Below are positions 50,067 through 57,873 of a stretch of DNA of 64,000 nucleotides, in pieces. Positions within the stretch are counted from its first letter, which is position 1. Each line of letters starts with the position of its first letter. This DNA is from Kineosporia rhizophila (GTDB taxonomy: Bacteria; Actinomycetota; Actinomycetes; Actinomycetales; Kineosporiaceae), in the NCBI RefSeq assembly GCF_021277265.1, contig NZ_JAJSOH010000007.1:62001-126000 (forward strand), read 5' to 3'. The notes beneath the pieces are model-generated. The model was not told the DNA's origin. It saw only the letters and a program-made list of their open reading frames with translations, and ran no database searches. The position numbers were made by a program, and so were the translations under genes.

Positions 50067-50522
50067 TCAGGCACCCCAGCCCGCGGGCGGATCCACGCGC
50101 ATTCCGAAAACGGTGTTGTAGTACTCGCGGTGCTCCACGCACAGCCCGGTCTCGTCGAAACGTAGCACCAGGCATCCGGGAAAGGTGAGCCAGTCCTCGC
50201 CCGGCCCCGGCACGGTGCCGGTACGGCGTTCGTGCCAGGCCGGATCGCGCATGGTGGCCCACATTTCGACGCTGGTGAGGGCGCCTTCGCTGATCGGGGT
50301 GCCGAAGCGCAGGATCAGTTCCTCGAACGAGTCGGTGGCCGTCTTCCAGTGCGCGGCGATCTCCTCACGGCCGCGGCGGGGCGGCGCGGTGGGGGAGAAG
50401 TAGTAGAGGGCGTCCGGGGTGAACAGTTGCACCACGTCCTGCGGGCTGCGCTCGCGCCACGCAGTGGCGTAGAGGTCGATCCACTCGCCCCGGCCGATCT
50501 CACTGCGCTCAATGTTGCCCAT
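50067..50522 (-). CDS. NTF2-like (SnoaL-type) protein
   Basis: The 151-residue protein has a single NTF2-like domain (WIDLYATAWRERSPQDVVQLF, REEIAAHWKTATDSFEELIL, LVLRFDETGLCVEHREYY), as found in polyketide-cyclase-like and dehydratase-like proteins without an assigned reaction. ATG 50522 is used; an in-frame GTG at 50531 is possible. It follows the Nramp-like gene on the same strand, separated by 74 nt. Confidence 0.8.
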   Translation of the reverse strand: MGNIERSEIGRGEWIDLYATAWRERSPQDVVQLFTPDALYYFSPTAPPRRGREEIAAHWKTATDSFEELILRFGTPISEGALTSVEMWATMRDPAWHERRTGTVPGPGEDWLTFPGCLVLRFDETGLCVEHREYYNTVFGMRVDPPAGWGA

Positions 50523-50596
50523 GCGCCTCACTTAAGCAGATGCAGTGGGGACGCCGCGCAGCCGCGGCGCCCCCACTCGTCCTCAAGTTGTTGCTC

Positions 50597-52033
50597 TTAG
50601 AACTTCTGCACCTGCTGGTAGATCGTGACCGCCGACAGCACCGCGAAGAAGCCGGTGCTGAAGATCAGGACGCCGGCGCGCACACCACCGACCTGGATCG
50701 CCCGGGGCAGGGCGTGGCGGTTCATCCACAGCAGCAGGGCGCTGTAGAAGAGCATGCTGACCCCGGCCACGCAGGCCGAGATCACCAGCAGCACCAGCGG
50801 CTGGTCCAGGCCCAGGGCGAGGATGCCCACGCCGGTCAGCACCAGGATCCACACGGCCGCGAAGTACACCCGGTTCTCGGTGACGTTCCGGCGGCCCAGG
50901 TAGGTGCCCTTGAGGATGTCGGCGACCAGTCGGCTGGTGTAGTCGACGATCCCGGCGGCCGCGGCGAACAGCGAGAACGTGCCCACCACCCAGAACAGCG
51001 TGCCGAACCAGCCGCCCACGGCGCCCTTCAGCGCCTCGCCCTCCACGTCCAGGAAGTCGATGGAGTTCTCCAGGCCGGGCGTGCCCAGCACGGTGGAGTG
51101 CGCCAGCATCGACGTGAGCAGGATGGTGACGAACGTGATCAGGGCGAAGGTGAGGGCCTGCTCGAGGTTGGCGAAGCGCCACCAGCGCTGCCAGCGGCTC
51201 AGGTTGGTCGGGGTGGGCTCGAAGACGAACGCCCGGGCGTCCGGGGCGGCGATCTTCTCACCGGTGATCGGGCTGGCCAGACGGGGCACGTAGGAGCCCA
51301 TCCCGAACCCCTTGTCGCGGATCCAGTTGCTCTGGCACAGGTTCTGCCCGCCGCCGGCCCCGGCGAAGGCGATCGCCCCCATCAGCACGGCGAACTCGAT
51401 GTCGGAGGGGAAGCGCCCGACGTGGGTGACCGCGTCCGGCAGGGCCTGCCAGGTGTCCGCCTTCAGGGCCAGGGTCACGGCGACCACGAAGAACAGGCCG
51501 ACAGCCGCCACCTTGACGATGAGCAGGCGCTCCATCAGCGTGTAGACCACCGGGGCCAGGGTGAGCATGGCGCCGATGACCAGCAGCATGATCACCGCTA
51601 CCACGGTGGAGTCCCCGCCGAACAGGTAGGTGAACATGGTGGCGGCCGCCGTGGCCCAGCCGGGCCAGAGGTTCTGGAACACGGCCAGGACGACGAAGAA
51701 CACGCCCCAGTGCTTCCAGTAGCGGTTGAACCCGGTGAGCGCGGTCTCGCCGGTGGCCAGGGTGTAGCGCTCGATCTCCATGTTGAGGAACCACTGGATG
51801 GTCAGGCCCAGGGCCGCGCCCCAGAGGAAGACCAGGCCGACCTGACTGGTGATGTAGGGCCAGAGGATGAACTCGCCGGAGGCGAGGCCGACGCCGGAGG
51901 CCACGATGCCCGGCCCGATCAGGCGCCACATCTTCCGGGGCGGGTCGGGCAGGTCGCGGACCTCGGGGCCGGGCAGGTTCCCGGTCTTCAGGCTGAAGTC
52001 GCCGGCGTCGGTGGCGGCGGGCTGGTTCGTCAT
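50597..52033 (-). CDS. Nramp-related transporter lacking the canonical metal-site motifs
   Basis: The 478-residue protein has about 12 membrane helices and the general Nramp/APC fold pattern. TM1 reads GPGIVASGVGLASGEFILWP where true Nramp metal transporters have DPGN, and TM6 (GAIAFAGAGGGQNLCQSNWI) lacks the MPH motif. The metal-binding Asp, Asn and Met are therefore absent and the substrate may not be Mn(II)/Fe(II). ATG 52033 is chosen, with AAGGA seven bases upstream, over ATG 52087. It stands alone, divergent from a SnoaL-like gene. Confidence 0.82.
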   Translation of the reverse strand: MTNQPAATDAGDFSLKTGNLPGPEVRDLPDPPRKMWRLIGPGIVASGVGLASGEFILWPYITSQVGLVFLWGAALGLTIQWFLNMEIERYTLATGETALTGFNRYWKHWGVFFVVLAVFQNLWPGWATAAATMFTYLFGGDSTVVAVIMLLVIGAMLTLAPVVYTLMERLLIVKVAAVGLFFVVAVTLALKADTWQALPDAVTHVGRFPSDIEFAVLMGAIAFAGAGGGQNLCQSNWIRDKGFGMGSYVPRLASPITGEKIAAPDARAFVFEPTPTNLSRWQRWWRFANLEQALTFALITFVTILLTSMLAHSTVLGTPGLENSIDFLDVEGEALKGAVGGWFGTLFWVVGTFSLFAAAAGIVDYTSRLVADILKGTYLGRRNVTENRVYFAAVWILVLTGVGILALGLDQPLVLLVISACVAGVSMLFYSALLLWMNRHALPRAIQVGGVRAGVLIFSTGFFAVLSAVTIYQQVQKF

Positions 52034-52186
52034 ACGGGTTTCCTTGTCGCTCGTCGCGGCAGGTACGGCCGTGCTGAAAGGCTCCATGGTCCGCTTTGTC
52101 CGGGCGCTCCGCCAGACGTCGCCCGGACGTCGCCCAGTGCCTCAGGGTGGGTGCGGCCCGGCCTGTCACCGGTCGCGGCGGGTACC

Positions 52187-52192
52187 TACGGT
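52187..52192 (+). promoter_or_regulatory. -10 element TACGGT, leaderless start
   Basis: TACGGT lies six bases before ATG 52199 of the SnoaL-like gene. TGTCAC at 52164-52169 is a weak -35 candidate with a 17-base spacer. Confidence 0.5.
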
Positions 52193-52198
52193 CGAAAC

Positions 52199-52663
52199 AT
52201 GAGTGAAGAAACCGTGATTGCCGAGCTCCACACGCGCTGGGTGTTCGGCTGGGAACGCAACTCCGGCGACGTTCCCTTCGACTTTCCCCGCATCTTCGGT
52301 GACCTGTACGACTTCGGCGGGGAGGGCGTCCGTTTGTACGACGACTTCGACCCGCAGCACCGGGTGGCCACCACCGCAGCCGAGTACGGCCAGAACTTCA
52401 CGCCCGCCTTCGACGCCATGCAGTACGCCCATCACCTGGTGGAAGACGGCCCCCACGTCGTCGCCGGAAGCGACCTGTCCGCGTCCACCCTGGTGTTCCT
52501 GGCCCGGATCGCCACCGCCGAGGCGGTCACCGACATCCGCACCACCTCTTCACTGGTCTGGCGAAGGACGGCGGCGGGCTGGCGGATCGTGCGGGAGCAC
52601 AACTCCACGCAGGTGCTCGAGGCGGGTGCCCTGGATCAGAGGTTCTCGGCGGGCCACGCGTAG
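52199..52663 (+). CDS. SnoaL-like / DUF4440-type protein
   Basis: The 154-residue protein has an NTF2-like fold, recognisable from the helical start (VIAELHTRWVFGWERNSGDV) and the terminal strand pair WRRTAAGWRIVREHNSTQV, typical of SnoaL_3 ketosteroid-isomerase-like proteins. Its function is unknown. The 3' end overlaps the convergent PadR gene by 28 bases. Confidence 0.8.
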   Translation: MSEETVIAELHTRWVFGWERNSGDVPFDFPRIFGDLYDFGGEGVRLYDDFDPQHRVATTAAEYGQNFTPAFDAMQYAHHLVEDGPHVVAGSDLSASTLVFLARIATAEAVTDIRTTSSLVWRRTAAGWRIVREHNSTQVLEAGALDQRFSAGHA

Positions 52664-53187
52664 CCCGGATCGGCGATCTCCTGGGTGAACCGCTCCAGCC
52701 AGGCGATGTCGTGCCGGGTCTGGGAAGCGAAGAACGCGGTCTCGCTCATGTAGATCGCCGGCAGTCCGGCGTTGTCGAGCCCTTCTTCCAGCTCGGCGGC
52801 CCGCTGCCGGAGGGCCTGAACGCGGTTGGTGAGCGCGCTGACGGCGATGCTGCGTTCCAGGATGCCGACGTAGGCCAGGGCGGTGACGAAGCGGGCCGCG
52901 TTGGCCGGGTCGGCGTCTTCCAGATCGGCCTGCACCCGGGCCCGGAAGTGCGCGATCCCGGCCTCGGTGAGCTGGAAGGTGGGTCGGTCGGTGGTCTGGT
53001 CGGCCGGCTCGATCCAGCCTTCGGCGCGTAGTGATCCGACCAGCGTGTACACCGAGCCGGTGCGCACCCGCAGGTGCTGGTAGCGCTCACGCAGCCCGGC
53101 CAGCAGCCCGTACTGGTGGCGCGGCTGCTCCAGGAGGAGCCCCAGCAGCGGCAGGACGAGGGGGTTGTCGGTGGCGCGCAACGGCAT
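52636..53187 (-). CDS. PadR-family transcriptional regulator
   Basis: The 183-residue protein has the PadR winged helix (LLGLLLEQPRHQYGLLAGLRE, then RTGSVYTLVGSLRAEGWIEP) and the C-terminal Vir_act_alpha_C-type helices (about 100-175). It is divergent from a drug-exporter-type ABC operon, with two tandem palindromes between them, the standard LmrR/PadR arrangement. It likely represses the exporter and itself until a toxic compound binds. ATG 53187 has a TACCCT box six bases upstream and no Shine-Dalgarno. Confidence 0.9.
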   Translation of the reverse strand: MPLRATDNPLVLPLLGLLLEQPRHQYGLLAGLRERYQHLRVRTGSVYTLVGSLRAEGWIEPADQTTDRPTFQLTEAGIAHFRARVQADLEDADPANAARFVTALAYVGILERSIAVSALTNRVQALRQRAAELEEGLDNAGLPAIYMSETAFFASQTRHDIAWLERFTQEIADPGYAWPAENL

Positions 53188-53193
53188 GGTTTG

Positions 53194-53199
53194 AGGGTA
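53194..53199 (-). promoter_or_regulatory. -10 element TACCCT (minus strand), leaderless PadR start
   Basis: TACCCT on the minus strand lies six bases before ATG 53187. The operator palindromes lie immediately upstream. Confidence 0.5.
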
Positions 53200-53200
53200 C

Positions 53201-53228
53201 AGTCGTATACGGATAGTCGTATACGACT
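53201..53228. promoter_or_regulatory. tandem palindromic PadR operators
   Basis: AGTCGTATACGACT at 53215-53228 is a perfect 14-bp palindrome. The adjoining 53201-53214 matches it at 12 of 14 positions. The second site almost touches the ABC gene's ribosome site (TAGGAGG), so binding would block both directions. Confidence 0.75.
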
Positions 53229-53238
53229 AGGAGGAGCC

Positions 53239-54216
53239 GTGCTGAACTCGATCGAGGCCCAGGGCCTGGGCAAGACCTTCTCGAGCCGGAGCGCGACCGT
53301 GGAGGCGGTGGCGGACCTGTCTTTCGAGGTGGCTCCGGGGGAGGCGGTGGGCCTGATCGGTCCCAACGGGGCCGGGAAGACCACCACCATGCGGATGCTG
53401 GCCACGTTGGAGAACCCGAGCGCCGGCCGCGCCCGGGTGGCCGGCCATGATCTGCGGCGCGATCCGCGAGGGGTGCGGCGCAGCATCGGGCTGGTCGCCC
53501 AGAGCGGTGGAACCCGGCCGACCGCCACCGCCCGTGACGAACTGGTGCTGCAGGCCCGGCTCTACCGTTTGCCGGCCGTGGGGCAGCGGGTGCGCGCCAT
53601 GGTCGAGGCGTTCGCGCTGGAAGAGGTGCTGGACCGGCCGACCCACACGCTTTCCGGCGGTCAGCGTCGGCGTCTCGACCTGGCGATCGGCCTGATCCAC
53701 GCGCCCGGGGTGATCTTTCTGGACGAGCCGACCGCGGCGCTCGATCCACCCAGCCGGCTGGACCTGTGGGAGCACCTGCGGGCCCTGCGCCGGCGCAGCG
53801 GGGCCACCATCGTGCTCAGCACCCACCATCTGGACGAGGCCGAGGCGCTGTGCGACCGCATCCTGGTGCTCGACCGGGGCCGGCTGATCGCGCAGGACAG
53901 CCCGGCCGGGCTCAAGCAGCAGTTGGGGCGCGATCTGGTGGTGGTGGACCTCGGCCCGGACGCCGCCCGGGCCCGGGCCGTGGCCCTGGGGTTGAACGGG
54001 GTGCGCACGGTCAACGTCGGTGAGGGGGAGCTGCGCATCGGGTGTGAGAACACCGACGCCCTGGTGCCCGAGCTGGTGCTGGCTCTCGGTCGGGCGGGAA
54101 TTGCGGTGCGGGGTCTACGTTCTGAGCACCCTTCACTGGACGACGTGTTCCTCGAACTCACCGGTCGGCCACCGGTCGGCACGGCTTCCGTCACCCAGCC
54201 GGAGGAGATGGTCTGA
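53239..54216 (+). CDS. DrrA-type ABC exporter ATPase
   Basis: The 325-residue protein has Walker A GPNGAGKTTTM (about 43), signature LSGGQRRRLDL, Walker B VIFLDEPTAALD and the switch His (STHHLDEAEALCD). A C-terminal extension (about 230-325) is typical of daunorubicin-resistance-type ATPases. It powers the ABC-2 permease encoded next. GTG 53239 follows GGAGGA. Control by the divergent PadR gene is very likely. Confidence 0.93.
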   Translation: MLNSIEAQGLGKTFSSRSATVEAVADLSFEVAPGEAVGLIGPNGAGKTTTMRMLATLENPSAGRARVAGHDLRRDPRGVRRSIGLVAQSGGTRPTATARDELVLQARLYRLPAVGQRVRAMVEAFALEEVLDRPTHTLSGGQRRRLDLAIGLIHAPGVIFLDEPTAALDPPSRLDLWEHLRALRRRSGATIVLSTHHLDEAEALCDRILVLDRGRLIAQDSPAGLKQQLGRDLVVVDLGPDAARARAVALGLNGVRTVNVGEGELRIGCENTDALVPELVLALGRAGIAVRGLRSEHPSLDDVFLELTGRPPVGTASVTQPEEMV

Positions 54217-54965
54217 TGATCACCACCGTCCAGGACATCGCGGTCGTCTTCCGCGGTGAGCTCGACCTGGCCCTGCGGATGAAGGGCTGGCTGCTGATCG
54301 GTCTGATCCAGCCCTTCGTCTATCTGCTGCTGTTCGGCCCGTTGCTGGGCAGTGCCTTGCCGGCCGGGCAGAACCCCTGGCTCTTCTTCGTGCCCGGGTT
54401 GCTGCTGCAGCTGGGGTTGTTCGGCACCGGGTTCGCCGGCTTCAACCTGATCCCGGACATCCGCTCCGGCTTCGTCGAAAGACTGCGGGTCACCCCGGTG
54501 AGCCGACTGGCCATCCTGCTGGGACGCGTCCTCAAGGATGCGGTTGTCCTGGTTCTGCAGGCGGTTCCGTTGATCCTGCTGGGCTACGCGCTGGGTATGG
54601 CGGCCGATCCGGTGGGGGTCGTGGCCGCCTTCGGGCTGATCCTGATCACCGGTATCGGTCTGGCCTCGCTGTCGTACGTGCTGGCGCTCACCCTGCCCAA
54701 CGAGTACCTGTTCGCCCCGGCGGTGAACACCCTGGCGATCCCGCTGATGCTGCTGTCGGGGATCCTGCTGCCGCTCGAGGGTGCACCGGCCTGGCTGGAC
54801 TGGCTGGCCCGGCTGAATCCGCTGCGCCATGTGCTGGACGCCACCCGGGACCTGTTCGCCGGGGTGGTCGATGCCACCGTGTACACCGGAGCCGCCGTTG
54901 CAATCGTCCTTGCGCTGGTGTCTTTCGTGGTCGGGGCCCGGCTGTTCGCCGGTCGCACCGCCTAG
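54216..54965 (+). CDS. DrrB-type ABC-2 exporter permease
   Basis: The 249-residue ABC-2 membrane protein has six helices and the C-terminal pattern LPLEGAPAWLDWLARLNPLRHVLDATRDL, characteristic of ABC-2 drug exporters. With the DrrA-like ATPase it should export a hydrophobic drug. Its ATG overlaps the ATPase stop by one base. Confidence 0.92.
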   Translation: MITTVQDIAVVFRGELDLALRMKGWLLIGLIQPFVYLLLFGPLLGSALPAGQNPWLFFVPGLLLQLGLFGTGFAGFNLIPDIRSGFVERLRVTPVSRLAILLGRVLKDAVVLVLQAVPLILLGYALGMAADPVGVVAAFGLILITGIGLASLSYVLALTLPNEYLFAPAVNTLAIPLMLLSGILLPLEGAPAWLDWLARLNPLRHVLDATRDLFAGVVDATVYTGAAVAIVLALVSFVVGARLFAGRTA

Positions 54966-54966
54966 C

Positions 54967-54972
54967 TACGGT
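54967..54972 (+). promoter_or_regulatory. -10 element TACGGT, leaderless start
   Basis: TACGGT lies six bases before GTG 54979 and overlaps the end of the permease gene. Confidence 0.45.
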
Positions 54973-54978
54973 GTCGCG

Positions 54979-55461
54979 GTGCACAGACAGATGCCGGTGA
55001 TGAGCCGGGCCACGACCAGCGCGGCGGTTGCCGGGGTACTGATCCTCGGTGTGCTGGGCTACCTGCTCACCACCTGGGAGCGGCCGGACCCGGAGCAGGT
55101 CGTGCGGGACAAGCTCCAGGCCTCGGCGGTTGACCTGACCGAGGAGGCGTCCACCGCGCTGGTCGACTCGGACGGCAATGCGGAGGACGCTCGGGCCGAG
55201 GTGGCCGATGCCCACCCGTTCGAGGTGTTGGAGAGCCGGGTGAAGTCCACCGACGTGGTGGAGTGGGACGTAGTCCTCGCCGGTGGGGCATCGCGCAAGT
55301 ATGTGGCCGCCGGGCAGTGGGAGAAGTTCCACACCTGTTTCCGACTGTCGGGGAAGGTCGGCGATGGGGGAGCTGTGAGTCGCTCAGTAATCCCTTGCCC
55401 GACTGCCGAGGATCCGCCGCGGGCGTTGGAGGGGAGCAGGCTGGTTGAGCTGCCGGCCTGA
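54979..55461 (+). CDS. hypothetical single-pass membrane protein
   Basis: The 160-residue protein has one membrane helix (about 14-32, SAAVAGVLILGVLGYLLT). An outer domain of about 125 residues follows that carries two cysteines near the end (TCFRLSG, VIPCP), which could form a disulfide. I do not recognise the family. GTG 54979 is used. It lies 13 nt after the exporter permease and converges on the next gene with nine bases between stops. Confidence 0.65.
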   Translation: MHRQMPVMSRATTSAAVAGVLILGVLGYLLTTWERPDPEQVVRDKLQASAVDLTEEASTALVDSDGNAEDARAEVADAHPFEVLESRVKSTDVVEWDVVLAGGASRKYVAAGQWEKFHTCFRLSGKVGDGGAVSRSVIPCPTAEDPPRALEGSRLVELPA

Positions 55462-55470
55462 TCCTTGGGT

Positions 55471-56178
55471 TCAGGGGTGGTCGGGCCAGGGCTGGTGCTG
55501 GTCCGGGTCGACCACGAAGCGGAATCCGGGCCGGGTGTTGTACTCCCGCACGGGAACCAGGTGCCAGGACAGGTCGGTCGGGTCGGCGTCGGGGGCTGCG
55601 AGCACCCCGACGTAGCCCGCCGGAACGCTTTCGTGCCACTCGCCCCAGACCTGCGTGGCGACCGGTCCGGCCTTACGCGGCGCGGCGGGGGTACGGCGAA
55701 CCGACACCACTCCGGCGGAGGACGAGCTGACCGACAGCACCGGGGTAGTGGTAGGCGCGGAGGCGGGGGCGGCCGGCTTGGGCAGGCTGGTTGCCGTCGT
55801 TGTCACGGCTGACAGGGCCTGCACCACGTCGACGGGCAGGACGATGTCCGGCGTGGGGGCCTGCTTGACCACGGTCGCGTACTGGATCGGGTGGGCTTTG
55901 CGCTGCAGGGCGTGGGCGTCGTGCACGGTGCGCTGGGGGAAGAGCTCCGGGAAGGTGATCACCACGATGGCCCACTGGTCGTCGCGTTCCCCCTGCCCGT
56001 ACCAGCCCGTGCGCACCCGCCAGGTCTGGTGGACGCGGTCGTTGGCCTGACGGGGGATGAAGTAGCCGCGGCTGGTGGCCGTGCGCACCCGCAGGATGCC
56101 GTCCTCGCCGAGGGGCTCGCTCTCCTGGATGCTGCCCCAGGGGCTCCAGTCGGGGGTGAGCGTGCTCGGGCGTGACAT
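55471..56178 (-). CDS. hypothetical protein
   Basis: The 235-residue protein has a soluble N-terminal domain (about 1-105, with GWYGQGERDDQWAIVVITFP) and a Pro/Ala/Thr/Ser-rich linker (about 125-170). A short C-terminal domain (about 175-225) ends in WHLVPVREYNTRPGFRFVVD. I do not recognise it. AGGAGG four bases before ATG 56178 supports translation. The C-terminal block looks like a repeat of the N-terminal fold, which is only an impression. Confidence 0.6.
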   Translation of the reverse strand: MSRPSTLTPDWSPWGSIQESEPLGEDGILRVRTATSRGYFIPRQANDRVHQTWRVRTGWYGQGERDDQWAIVVITFPELFPQRTVHDAHALQRKAHPIQYATVVKQAPTPDIVLPVDVVQALSAVTTTATSLPKPAAPASAPTTTPVLSVSSSSAGVVSVRRTPAAPRKAGPVATQVWGEWHESVPAGYVGVLAAPDADPTDLSWHLVPVREYNTRPGFRFVVDPDQHQPWPDHP

Positions 56179-56499
56179 CAGGCCTCCTGCCGTTTTTCGC
56201 CGGGAAGCGGGTTCGCAAGATCCGCGGCGGCTCGGCCCTCCGTGACCGAGCGAATGTCGACGGTAACTGATGTTTGCGCCCAGAAGGAGGTGTCCGGGTC
56301 ACCTTTTTGCAAACTATGGACGGCGTCGGCGCAGGTCAGCGGCGTACGTGGGGATTCGCGGCGATTCGCCGTCAATGGGCCGATGGTGGTTTTCGGTCAC
56401 TTGTGGATACAGAGACGTTTCCGGCGGTCCGAACCGGTATTTTTGCAGTGAAGATGTCGCTCTTGTGTCGTTCGTGCACTTCATTCGTTGGGGGGACGA
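56179..56499. promoter_or_regulatory. intergenic region with likely promoter of the TPR-CHAT cassette
   Basis: This 321-nt gap is less GC-rich than its surroundings. A TATTTT at 56440-56445 is a candidate -10 element about 55 nt before GTG 56500, whose ribosome site is GGGGGGA. No gene is visible in the gap. The AT-rich leader contrasts with the leaderless promoters elsewhere. Confidence 0.4.
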
Positions 56500-57873
56500 G
56501 TGTTCGGTCGGAAGAAGAGGCGCGCCGCCCCGCCGGAGGAAGTCGATCCGTCGAACTCGGAGTTCGCCGGGTTCCTTGCTGCCGGGCGGGCCCGCCTGGC
56601 AGCAGCAGACCCGGAGCAGGCCGAACAGTGGCTCACCGCCGCGAGTGACGCCACCGATCCCGGGGTGTTGTTCGAAGTGGGCTTCTCCTTCGCCGAGATC
56701 GGTGCCACGGCCAAGGCGATGCGGGTGTACGAACGGGCCGCCCAGGCCGGCCACGTCGACGCCATGAACAACCTCGGCGTTCTGCTCAAGCAGGCCGACC
56801 GGTGGGAAGAGGCCGAGCGGTGGCTGCGCGCCGCGGCCGACACCGGCGACCGGGCTGCCCTGAACAACCTGGGCAACGTGCTGAGAGGGCTGCGGCGCAC
56901 CGACGAGGCGATCGACTCCTACTCCCGGGCGGCCCGGGCGGGCCACGTCGAGGCGATGCTCAGCCTGGGGCAGGTTCTGCTCTCGCAGGGCGAGGTCCGC
57001 GCCGCCAAGCGGTGGTTCCGGCAGGCGGCCCGGGCCGGGCACCCGGCCGGGGAGCTGATGCTCGAGGTCGCCGACCGGCCCGGCCCTTCCGGGCCTTCTG
57101 CCCAGCCGCCCGGTGTGGGGGAACCGCTCACGCTGCCCCTCGACGATCCGGTCGCGGCGGCCGACGCCCTTCGGCTGAGGGCCCAGGCCACCAGCGACCC
57201 GGAACTGCTGGACATGGCCGTCGACTTCGCCGCCGAGGTGGTCGCCGGTTCGGCGGCCGGTTCGGTCGATCGGGCGCTGTCGGCGGCGACGCTCAGTGTC
57301 TCGCTGCGTACCCGGGCCGCCCGCACAGGCAGCCAGGCCGACCTGAGCGCAGCCGTTGCCGCCGGCCGGGCCGCCGTCGACGCGGCCGACGCGTGCGGTC
57401 AGCACCGAGCCCGTTGCCGCACCGCTCTGGCCACCGCTCTGCTCGATGCGCACCAGCGCGGTGAGGCCGGGCACCTGGCGCAGGCCGTCCAGCTGAACCG
57501 GGAGATCGTGGCCACTCTCGACGTCGACGACCCCGAGTACCCCTCGGCGCTGAGCAATCTGACCAACGTGCTGTTCGTGGCGGGGGCCGCGGAGAAGGAC
57601 CGGGACATGCTCGCCGAGTCCGTGGTGACCGGTCGGGAGGCCCTGAGCCTGCGACCGGAACGGGACCGGCAGCGGGGCCGGGCCGCTGTGGCCCTCAGCC
57701 AGGCCCTCATGCAGTTCGGCCTCCTGACCCAGGCGCCCGCCGTGCTGCTGGAGGCCCGGCAGTACGCCCACGAGGCCTTGGCCGACACTCCGCCGGACGA
57801 CCCCAACCGGCCGGTGATCGAGAACTATGCGGCAATGCTGGACGCGGCGCTGGGCTCCGATGGCACACCCTGA
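56500..57873 (+). CDS. TPR/Sel1-like repeat protein of a CHAT cassette
   Basis: The 457-residue soluble protein has a basic N-terminus (FGRKKRRAAPPEE). Residues 20-190 are TPR/Sel1-type helical hairpins (YERAAQAGHVDAMNNLGVLL, then WLRAAADTGDRAALNNLGNVL and two more). After a Pro-rich hinge (about 190-210), residues 220-455 form longer helical repeats like those preceding CHAT domains. It is probably a scaffold or sensor for the CHAT protease, whose start lies inside this gene's end (14-base overlap). GTG 56500 is preferred over TTG 56488. Confidence 0.8.
   Translation: MFGRKKRRAAPPEEVDPSNSEFAGFLAAGRARLAAADPEQAEQWLTAASDATDPGVLFEVGFSFAEIGATAKAMRVYERAAQAGHVDAMNNLGVLLKQADRWEEAERWLRAAADTGDRAALNNLGNVLRGLRRTDEAIDSYSRAARAGHVEAMLSLGQVLLSQGEVRAAKRWFRQAARAGHPAGELMLEVADRPGPSGPSAQPPGVGEPLTLPLDDPVAAADALRLRAQATSDPELLDMAVDFAAEVVAGSAAGSVDRALSAATLSVSLRTRAARTGSQADLSAAVAAGRAAVDAADACGQHRARCRTALATALLDAHQRGEAGHLAQAVQLNREIVATLDVDDPEYPSALSNLTNVLFVAGAAEKDRDMLAESVVTGREALSLRPERDRQRGRAAVALSQALMQFGLLTQAPAVLLEARQYAHEALADTPPDDPNRPVIENYAAMLDAALGSDGTP

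Noticed and set aside
50540..52198. Long plus-strand frame antisense to the Nramp-like gene and running into the SnoaL-like gene
   Set aside because: Only the part from ATG 52199 resembles a protein family; the upstream part is a shadow of the transporter gene.
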